Source: Yamagishiella unicocca (taxonomy: Eukaryota; Chlorophyta; Chlorophyceae; Chlamydomonadales; Volvocaceae). From it: 64,000 bases of DNA. Under the pieces are notes generated by a model, which saw only the letters and a list, made by a program, of their open reading frames with translations, was not told the origin of the DNA and ran no database searches. Position 1 is the first letter of the stretch. Every line of letters begins with the position of its first letter. Both the position numbers and the translations under genes were made by a program. Where the stretch lies: assembly GCA_003116995.1 (NCBI GenBank), contig BDSL01000036.1:620001-684000 (forward strand), in the 5' to 3' direction. Positions 23,874 through 32,556 of this stretch are shown here, piece by piece.

Positions 23874-24381
23874 CTACCGCACTCCCAGCTCCTTGCGGAA
23901 CGACTCAAACTTGGGCGCCGCAAGCGGCTTGGTCAGCACGTCCGCGATCATCTTGTCCGTTGGCACGTACGACACCGCCAGGTCTCCCAGAGCTACGCGC
24001 TCCCGCACGAAGTGGTACAGCACGTCGATGTGCTTGGACTGCGCCGAGTGCACTGGGTTGCGCATTAGCGATAGCGCGCCTTGGTTGTCGCCCAGCAGCA
24101 CCGTCGGCGCAGCGCCCAACACTCCAAAGTCCACCATCCCTTTGCGAAGCCACAGCCCCTAGCGAGCGGCTGACGTGTGATCTTGCGCGATTGTCGATGG
24201 CCAACTCCATCGCGTCCTCAACGCCGCCATCTTGTATGGTGACGCCAGACTCAGTCCCAGACTAGACCACATGCTTCCAGCCATTGGAGTCTAGGGGAAG
24301 GAACAGTGCAGATTTCCACTCTGCAAAGCTCACTGCGCCTAGTAGCTCGGGGACATCGCTCGCCTTGAGGACTCCAGCCAT
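23874..24381 (-). pseudogene. Copia gag N-terminus fused to RNase H C-terminus (remnant)
   Basis: On the minus strand an ATG at 24381 opens a gag-like start (MAGVLKASDVPELLGAVSF) that meets a TAG after about 38 codons. It continues in frame to about 24170. A large deletion then joins it to the copia RNase H end, recognisable by LLGDNQGALSLMRNPVHSAQ, SKHIDVLYHFVRERV and DVLTKPLA. One stop lies just upstream of GLWLRKGMVDFG. Protease, integrase and reverse transcriptase are absent, so this cannot support its own transposition. Confidence 0.85.
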
Positions 24382-24710
24382 TGCGGCTCCTAGTCGTCAA
24401 AGCATCCTATCCTCAGCTACTAATGTTCGATCTAACACTATCCCGTTATGCGGGGCTCATAACCTGTCGAGATGCTGTCCTAAGTTGAGAATGGGTCACA
24501 CAAGCACTAGCATCACCAGGTTTACAGGTCGCAGAACTAGGACCAAACCACTTAGTGCTTAGCTGCTTATCATGTGACTTCTTTACTACTTATTTGCTTA
24601 ATTGATAGAAACCTCTGTTCTGGACTCTTAAGCTAGCAGGGGTTCGGCCGTACAGACACGCATGGGGAGGGGGCAGACCGAACTATTCCCCTCACCCCTG
24701 AATCGCGACA

Positions 24711-25384
24711 GACCGGACCGGTCTACCGCCGCCCTTAGCGGGTACACCGGTCTATCTCGACCGGCCCGGTCTACCTCTCGCTGCACTTCACCGGCTCGGT
24801 CTAACTCTGCCCATAACCGGCCCGGTCTCGCGGCCCTCGACCGGCCCGGTCTACCTCTCGCTGCACTTCACCGGCCCGGCCTAACTCTGCCCATAACCGG
24901 CCCGGTCTCGCGGCCCTCGACCGGCCCGGTCTACCTCTCGCTGCACTTCACCGGCCCGGCCTAACTCTGCCCATAACCGGCCCGGTCTCGCGGCCCTCGA
25001 CCGGCCCGGTCTACCTCTCGCTGCACTTCACCGGCCCGGTCTAACTCTGCCCATAACCGGCCCGGTCTCGCGGCCCTCGACCGGCCCGGTCTACCTCTCG
25101 CTGCACTTCACCGGCCCGGCCTAACTCTGCCCATAACCGGCCCGGTCTCGCGGCCCTCGACCGGCCCGGTCTACCTCTCGCTGCACTTCACCGGCCCGGC
25201 CTAACTCTGCCCATAACCGGCCCGGTCTCGCGGCCCTCGACCGGCCCGGTCTACCTCTCGCTGCACTTCACCGGCCCGGTCTAACTCTGCCCATAACCGG
25301 CCCGGTCTCGCGGCCCTCGACCGGCCCGGTCTACCTCTCGCTGCACTTCACCGGCCCGGTCTAACTCTGCCCATAACCGGCCCG
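24711..25384. repeat. 80-bp satellite array, about 8 units
   Basis: The word CTGCACTTCA recurs exactly every 80 bases (24781, 24861, 24941, 25021, 25101, 25181, 25261, 25341). Each unit contains ACCGGCCCGGT three times, spaced 24, 30 and 26 bases, so the array has a higher-order structure. Units differ mainly by GGTCTAAC versus GGCCTAAC. The copia element sits exactly at its left border, and the GACCG duplication is part of this GACCGG-rich sequence. Confidence 0.97.
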
Positions 25385-26006
25385 ACGCCTAGCAGCAACA
25401 AGGCTAGCAGTCAGACGACCTGCATTGGCACCCTGAGCTGCTCCAGCACCACGTCCACCATGGCTGCCACTGCGGCCTCCACCAGCAAGTAGTACGCCAT
25501 TTGACGGAGCAGAACCTGAGTACACACAGTAGTGTTATTTGTGTCCTTTTTTATGTAAGGGTGTCCGTTTTATACCACAATTTGATTCTTACCGGGAACT
25601 GGTTGGCTCCCTCCTGCCTTTGGCACCGCTGCCTTTTTGCCGCCTAGTGGAACGCCTGCCGTAACAATGAAAATTTTGTTGTATAGTTCGCAAGGAATAG
25701 TACGCCGTGGATGCATAATACATTCGCACCTTTAGCGGGGCCTTTCAGGCCTGCAAGGACCCCGTAGTCCACTTGACATACCTGCCTGCGCTGGCGGCGC
25801 CCCCCTGAATGTCGTGTACATAAGGGACATGGTGATATCAAATACTGTTCATGATGCATCCTATCATGCAGGGTTTCTTACCATCGGATAACGGTGCGTA
25901 CAGAGGTCCGCATCATCATCGTCTGCGGGATAGTCGTCTGGATTTCCATAAGCGCCGAATTGTCCAGCCGTGGCATCGACATTGTAGCCCGGCGGCACGA
26001 GCCCAC
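25361..26006 (-). pseudogene. Orphan 3' exons of an unidentified Gly/Pro/Ala-rich protein
   Basis: Minus-strand exons in compatible phase: 26006-25902 (GLVPPGYNVDATAGQFGAYG, then an acidic DDYPADDDDADL), 25805-25783, 25751-25731, 25655-25593 (GVPLGGKKAAVPKAGGSQPV) and 25515-25361. The last runs as SAPSNGVLLAGGGRSGSHGG and meets a stop inside the satellite. The segment between 25783 and 25751 would be a 31-base intron (GTATGT...TTGCAG), which is suspiciously short. Upstream exons are missing because copy C's tail resumes at about 26089. I read it as the 3' end of a gene carried into this place. No family recognised. Confidence 0.5.
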
Positions 26007-26088
26007 CTGCGAAAAATTAAAAGCCCACCGGTTAATAGTAGGGAATGGAGGTCTCCGTAATCCCGCCACCTAGGACGTCCTCATGTTT

Positions 26089-28425
26089 GGGGCTTTGGGT
26101 AAGCGTGGGCGATTATAGCATAACATAGTGCTGTGTTTGCCACTTATTATCTAATTCCAGCACATGGGTTGTACTACTTCCAATAGCATATGACGCATTA
26201 TTGCTTCCATAGGCCCCATGGCGCCATGGGCGCGCAAATGTCGGAGTTTTAACGGAAAGTCCGACGCAAAAGTAAAAATCCGACGTTTGCGCAGCCATAG
26301 GGAACCTCCTTAATACTGCTTAATAAGGAAGGATTGATTACGGGGTTGTGGGACAGGCCCGAAGTCATACCCGCTTACCCGTTTCGTACAAACTGGGCGG
26401 AAGTCACTGGAAGTCCGAAACGGAGCCCCGGGCTTCCCGGGCTTGCGGACAATTTAACATATCATTTGGATTACACGACCAGATTAGCTGCATACTACGT
26501 CACGGACCACACGCCATCCGGCCAACATTTATTCGATACATTTCTCGACTTTGGAACACTCTTATTGTTAATCTTCCTTTATAATTGGGTACAGTACGGG
26601 CAAGGCCAGGACGGGCAAGGCCAGGACGAGGGGGAAGGAGGGGGGCCCCATACATGCCCATACGAGATCTCACAGTGATCTCGCCCTAAAGAGCCAGCGC
26701 TGGCAGCCAGCAGACGCCCCAAAAGGTAGAGGGGAAAAGAAAATCCCGCCACGCCGAAGGGAGGGACCCCGACGCGACCCGACGAATAACCAGGCGCCCC
26801 AAGGCGCACCGCCGGAAAAATAGCAGGACAGCCTGGATCGACGGGTTGGGGACAGAAACCCCTGGCGGCCCCGGGTACCATCAACTCACGAAAAACGGCC
26901 CCCCTGAAAACCCGGCCAGCAAATGGAACTCCAGCACGACGGACAGTCTCAACAAACCAAGGCCAAGAGGACGGGGAAAACGCAAAACCGGGCAGACGGC
27001 GCCCCGGGCTTTCCAGTGTCACCTTTTCCCGTCGTGTAGTCGGTTCGCTGTTTCGTCGTGGCTGCTGTACGAGCAGGGTGACGTTTCTGTGCCTTTCGGG
27101 GCTTTCCTGTGCCTGTCGTCAGCTGGATTCAGCAGGGTTCAGCACCGGCTCTCATTTGGATAACCACGGACACGGGCCCATCTTCTTGCCCTGAGTTCTT
27201 GGGCTTTAGTGTAACATCGCCTCTTATTGTGCCTCTTGGTGGCGTAATCTCGTCATGTCGCGTTCCGTCCCACGCTCCTGGACCCCGTATTATGCAACGC
27301 ACTGTTGCAAGGTACAGCATGGGGTCCCCTGGCTAATAATTACTATTTTCGTTTACTTTTGGTGCCATGTGCACCGTTGCCAAGTTTTGCGTTTCGCTAC
27401 GAGTTCTCAAAGTTAATCATGTCGGTGACAACGTAAAGTTTATTGCTTATCATTCGCTCGTCACTATGAAGTGCACGAAGGGCGGACACCACGACGCGAC
27501 TTACGCGCCAAGTGGAGGGCAGGGAATGCATTAGCCCAATTCGTGCTGGCAATTGATGTTTCACTATTAAGACAGTAAAGGATAGGCACCGAGGGCATAA
27601 TATTATCCTTTCCCGCCCAAGCTATATTACTGAAACCCTTATTGGCCATCTAAAACGCACGACCTCGAGGCGTTCTTCCGGGGTGTTTCCGGTCTCTCTG
27701 CGACACGTAGCTATCAAAGGACTGGCATGCGAATTACGAAAAGGACTGGCATTTGCAACGTTTCATATTTGTCGAATCTCAGAACGCATGCGCCAACGGA
27801 ACTGGAAGTGCTCATCCGCTCGCTAAACCTCGCCCATGCAACTGGATATGAATGAATGATAATATATTTGCGTGGTCTTCTACTCTTCAGGGCATTTCGA
27901 TGGGTCCAGCAGTGCCCAGCGCTTTGCTTCAGTCATCGCACCTTCAGCCAATGCCGTCACGTTATATCAGATGCTACACTGCTTGAAGCCAGCCTTGCCC
28001 CTTGAAGGTGTGCAGATACCGGCGCGCCAGCCACATTTGCGGCTGTAATTCACGACCCGTCCCGGTCGCTCCAAAGATGCGCAAGGTTTGGTTCATCCCC
28101 TTCCGGCCCGAAACCGTGGCCAGCCAGCAGCTGATCGCACTTGACGCGCAACACCTGCCTGCTGCCTGTGTATGCGCTGGTATGCGTGCCGCGCCCACCG
28201 CGGCACCCATGCCGCCCGGAAGTCCGCCGGGAAAGTAGCGAGAAGACCCGATTACACGACATGGGAAACGGAGAGCAGGAACTATTTGGTAAACAGTTTT
28301 CGGCCTGCGCACATGCCGGAAAACTTGGCTTGTCTACCGGGAAACCTGGCGGGACGGGGTGGCGTCCGCAGCAGGGAGCTCTGCGGTGCCATCACACCAC
28401 CAAGAATTGACGGTTCTTGGGTGTC
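26089..28425. other. Copy C tail and gene-free spacer
   Basis: From 26089 to about 26725 this is the tail of duplication copy C. From about 26585 to 27010 it is a diverged copy of a repeat also present at about 53128-53490. They share GGGCAAGGCCAGGAC, an AGGCGCCCCAAGGC-like word, and GGTTGGGGACAGAAACCCC. From 27010 to 28250 I see nothing recognisable. A TGTAA on the minus strand at 28256-28252, about 170 bases past the next gene's stop, is its likely polyadenylation signal. Confidence 0.6.
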
Positions 28426-30710
28426 TCACGACTGCTCAGCCTTGGGCCGAAGCAGCAGGTACACGCAGGGCCCGATAACCGGCAGCAGCGACAGGATAGG
28501 CACCAGCTGCTCCCTGCAGGCGGAGGTGAAGGCAAGGCAATGGCGTGCGGACGATGGGACGTCGCAAGCGCGGACACGCGATGGTGCCAAACAAGGCAGG
28601 AGGGCGCCTCATCGGTAGGGGCGCAAGGCTCGCCGGCCGAGGACACGCATCTCAGGCGTCAGAAGCCTCCCTGGATCGCCTTTATACATCATCACTCCAG
28701 TCAGAATGTCGGACAGGTATATCGTTTCGGGCCCAGCGCGCGAAGGAGGTACAAGGTTTCGGAGCCGCGCGGCATCTCACCTCTTGTCCCAGTTGCGCCC
28801 GGTAGCATCGTTGTCCATCCAGAAGGGCGCCAGCGCTGTCAGCGTTGCGAAGTCTATGCTGGTGACATGCACCAGGCGGCTCTCGTCGAAGAGCTTCAGG
28901 TAGTCCAGCCAGATGGCGCCATCCGAGGACAGGGCCTGAGGGTGGGGGACATCGAGGGCGTCGGTGCGTCGCTGTGGGCCGAGGTATACACTGCGGCGGC
29001 GGCGGACACCATGGCCACATGCGTAGGGTGCGGGAATGCTCGCAATCCTCCATCAACGAATGTGCACACGACCCAACAGAACCAAAACACGGCATCCATG
29101 GCGGGCATCCAGGCGTTAACACACACTCGCTCGCCCACATCGCTCCTTAAAAAGAATCCTCCGCCTGGACCGCACCTGGTAGACGTAGAACGCGGCCCCC
29201 GCCAGCAGCAGTGCTGGCATCACCGGCGTCTCCGCTCCTTTCAAGAACAGGCGGTTCCAGCCCTCCAGCTCCGAAGCCGGCGGCGGCAGCGGGTTGTCCT
29301 CTGCGCGCTGGTACGGCCGCCACAGCGCCATGTACGGCAAGAGCGCGAAGGCGCCGAACGCGAAGGACAGCGTGACGAACGGCCAGGCGGGGACCTGAGT
29401 TGAGGAGGAGGAGAGGACGGCGGGAGGCAAGCCGGTGGGTGGGCAGCATGCATTTTGTTTTTCAACTGCATATAGCCGGCTGGTTCCTGGGTGGAGGGTA
29501 GGCGCGCAGCAGGTACCGACCCAAGTACCCAGGAGCCGGACACCTTCCTCTCCCGTCCAAAGCCATGCCCACTGACCTTCATCCCGGCCCTGCTTGCATC
29601 CAGCAGCTCACCTTATTCTCGCTGCGCCCCCCAGGCACCATCAGCGCCGCGTAAATGGCGGGGTAGATGCCCATCACGCTAAAGAGGGACACGAACACAG
29701 GGTTAACAACGAACCCGTCCTTCTCGCCGATGCCGATTATCCGCTCAATGAAAATCTGATCGCGGTACGGCGTCTGGTTGGGAGCCAGATTGAACGCGTA
29801 CACTGCGCGCAGGGGTCCACCAGGGGTCCGCAAAGATTGGTTTGGCTGGAAGACTCGTTGGGATGGCGCAGCAATTGTTGGCTCAAGTAGGGCAAACAAA
29901 GCTCGGCGCTAACACGGGTACGGACCAGCGCGGGCGCTCCGGCTTGCAGGGGCCCAGGAGCAGAGGCGAAGAGCGCGCCAAGCCCGACGGGATAAGGACC
30001 GGAACAGGACCGCCTCGTCGCCATCAAATGGCGCAACAGACAGCGCACCCCCTCCGCGCCTTCCATTTCTGCTCCTGTCCCCCATCGTCAACGCCCCTTC
30101 CCTCCTGTAGCGCCGAGCCCTATTTTTCCGTCCATCACGGCCCATCACTGATGGGGCCACATTGTAACCCAACCCCCAATAACTGCTGGCCACACGGCTC
30201 GACTACTGGGGCAGTTCTGCCTCCAAGCCGTCAGACGCGGTCACATAGGCACTCCTAGCAGCGAGTCGAGCTTCCAGCCCCCATGCGTGCCGTGTTTTTG
30301 GTCAGGCACGCAACCACGTCTCGTCCGGCGTTTCTCACCCAGCAGCCCAATCCAGACTGCAGCGATGCCGATGGAAAATAACAGCTGGCTGTTGTCCTGA
30401 GCTGACGTTGACGCGGGTGGTATCGGCGAAGAGGCCGGGGGATCCTTCGGCGCGGCATGCGCCACTTGCCGACTCGCCGTCCGCGATGGGCAGGCCATCC
30501 GACGCTGTTCTACTATGGCAGGGCATGTGCGCCAAGGTAGAGGCCTTCCAGCGCAAGCAGGGACCTGCGCACGGGTGCGCAGCTGACGATGCGCCGACCA
30601 TCGGCCTCCGCTTTGCGTCCGACAGACCCAACAGCACTCACCTGGTAAAGAGCTGTCGGTCGCGGACCTTTCAGATAGCTCTGCGCTGGCTGCATGAGTT
30701 GTTGCGCCAT
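28426..30710 (-). CDS. Plastid-type multi-pass membrane protein, 315 aa
   Basis: Six minus-strand exons join without frame conflict: 30710-30642, 30564-30339, 29802-29612, 29394-29176, 28935-28781 and 28513-28426 (TGA). The first ~80 residues are basic and Ser/Ala/Pro-rich with few acidic residues, like a chloroplast transit peptide. Then follow about five hydrophobic segments: around LLFSIGIAAVWIGLLVYAF, FVSLFSVMGIYPAIYAALM, FVTLSFAFGAFALLPYMALW, PALLLAGAAFYVY and VPILSLLPVIGPCVYLLL. Conserved-looking loops are NLAPNQTPYRD and LFDESRLVHVTSIDF. From memory this matches a plant/cyanobacterial family of uncharacterised membrane proteins, so a thylakoid or envelope location is likely. I cannot name the family with confidence, and the activity is unknown. 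Confidence 0.85.
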
Positions 30711-32556
30711 TTGGCTGGTTGGTGGTCGCAGGCGCACGCAGTAATGCTGTAATGCAATCCTCCGCAACAACAAACTACATAAAGAATTACAATTTAATTG
30801 TGTCTGAAATTGACCAATTGAAAGCGACGGTTCGTCTGTTGAGAAAACAGAGGCTCGGATCGACGCCGATCAGCCTGTCAAGGTATTTAGCGGCATCGAT
30901 GCGCACCAACGGGTTAGCTTATGGGACAATGTGCCGTCAACGTTAAAGTCACTTGAATTATTGCCGATGTCGAAATTTAAGACATAATGAACCACGTGGG
31001 GCTCGTTTCCACGAATAGGTCTGCCCGACGCCCTCGCCTCCGCAAGTCCCCATGGGAGTCAACACGGCGGGGCTGCACCCAAAAATACCGGGGTCACGGT
31101 ATCGGGTCCAACAGTGCACACTGTACACGAGCGCATTAAGTGTTTTGGTGCCATGCAATCCAGCAAGTGTGGGGAACTGGGCCCGGCATTCTTACCCCAG
31201 CTGCCATGTGGTCCCAATCCCCCCGCAGATGCCACTCACACCTCAACGGTCCCAAGGCTTCCCCAGCCGGCCAGGGTCCCCCAGCACGGCCAGCGGTGAT
31301 GCTGTCCCAAGGCTCCCATGCTTCCTACAACTTCCACCAACCTACAAATGCGGTTGCACATGCCAGCGCCTCCAGCCCCATGCTCCCAATGCCATGCGAC
31401 CATGTGCATAAGGCCCTTGTCTGCCGCTTCTTTTCCCCTGCCCTGCCCCCGGCCCCGCATGAGCCCAACACATCCACCGAATCCAACCTCCGCCCCACCG
31501 CCCAGCCGACGATCCGCATCAGCCTCGCCCACTGCTCGCTGCTCGCACCCCTCACCCCTCACCGCTCCTGCCCGACCGTACACCGCACGCACCCCAGCCG
31601 AATCATCCGTTGGCGCCTTCCCGTGGCGGTCGCGCATCTTCTGCGCGCCGCCACCCGGCCACCCACACCAGCCATCAGCCGCCCCTCCATCCCTCCGGGC
31701 GCGGTGTGCTGCTCCCGGGCGCTGCTGCCGCGGTGCTGCCTCCTGACGGGCACATCCGAACACGCCCATTCCCGCTCCAAAACGTCAAGTCCTGGTCCTG
31801 GTGTGTGTATGTACGGTCGCACCACCTTGGCCCCCAGGGCGCTGCCATCATCGTCGTCGTCAGCGGGCCCCTGTGCCGTACCCGCACCCCCCGTGTCGTA
31901 CCCGCAACTCCATGTCGTACCCGCACCCCCGTGCCGTACCCACGCCCCTCGTGTCGTACCCGCACCCCCCGTGTCGTATCTGCTCCCGCTCCAATCCCCG
32001 GGTGGGTGGCACGCACGCGGCGATGACTCAGTGAGGCCTCGTCAGCCTGCTAGCGCCCCCGCCTACACGCCAGTGGGCGATGACGTGTCAAGAGTCGTTG
32101 TGTTGGAGCTGCTGTCGGAGGTGCTGGGCGTGGTGCGCCTGGGAGGAGGGGGGCGGGAGGGGGAGCGAAGAAGCGCGTGGGCGTTATGTGAGGCGACGTA
32201 TGGCGGGAGGGAGGAAGGGGCGGTCGGATGCTGCCGGCTGGTGGTTGCTATGCTCCCAGGGTGTCCCGCTGAGGGGAGGGACCTAGGCGGTGTGGCGATG
32301 TGGCGATGCGGTGACGTAATGCCGGTCCAAGCATCGCACTCCACCCCTCCACCCCGCCATCACGTACGGCGCATGGGAGCTATGGTGCGGGCCAAGCGGT
32401 GGCTGCAGCCGCCAAGGAACCCTGGCACCCGCCGAGTCCGCCCAAGACCGCCACCGCCGCCATCACCGCGCCCGTCGCGGGGAGCTGCCTCCTCCCGGAC
32501 CCCCTTACCTCGCCACCGTGGCGCCACCGCCACCGCCAGCCGCCGCCCCCCCGCCG
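30711..32556. other. Spacer upstream of the membrane-protein gene and downstream of the kinesin gene
   Basis: It should contain the membrane-protein promoter and the kinesin 3' UTR. Long open frames at 31140-32702 are C-rich shadows without protein character. A minisatellite lies at 31865-31985. Confidence 0.55.
31865..31985. repeat. ~20-bp minisatellite (GTCGTACCCGCACCCCCCGT)
   Basis: About six imperfect units of CGTGTCGTACCCGCACCCCC with length and base variants, downstream of the kinesin stop codon. Non-coding. Confidence 0.85.

Larger units (their letters stand above)
22788..24710 (-). mobile_element. Ty1/copia LTR retrotransposon, internally deleted, identical LTRs
   Basis: Two 246-bp LTRs (22788-23033 and 24465-24710), apparently identical base for base, start TGTCGAGATG and end AATCGCGACA (TG...CA ends). 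They are flanked by the 5-bp target duplication GACCG. The element is on the minus strand. Next to the right LTR the minus strand reads GGTTATGAGCCCCGCATAA, a primer-binding site that looks complementary to a Met-tRNA anticodon arm. Next to the left LTR is a purine-rich GCGGGGGAG tract. Identical LTRs mean very recent insertion, yet the interior is only 1431 bp and lacks protease, integrase and reverse transcriptase. It must have moved using enzymes from another element. Confidence 0.93.
22520..26088. mobile_element. Foreign block of ~3.57 kb interrupting copy C
   Basis: Absent from copies A and B at the matching point. It contains a palindrome-rich AT-leaning stretch (22520-22787), a copia deletion derivative, the 80-bp satellite, and an orphan minus-strand gene fragment. 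I see no convincing terminal repeats or target duplication for the block as a whole (weak CCTCGCG/CCTCATG similarity at the edges). Whether it came by transposition or by break repair is open. Confidence 0.65.
18902..26725. repeat. Tandem segmental duplication, copy C, interrupted at 22520-26088
   Basis: Third copy. It runs from CCTAGCGCCGCC to GACAACCCG at 22511-22519, is broken by about 3.57 kb of unrelated DNA, and resumes at GGGGCTTT at about 26089 with the same tail as A and B, fading out near 26725. It has the same PLAC8 deletion as B. Confidence 0.85.
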
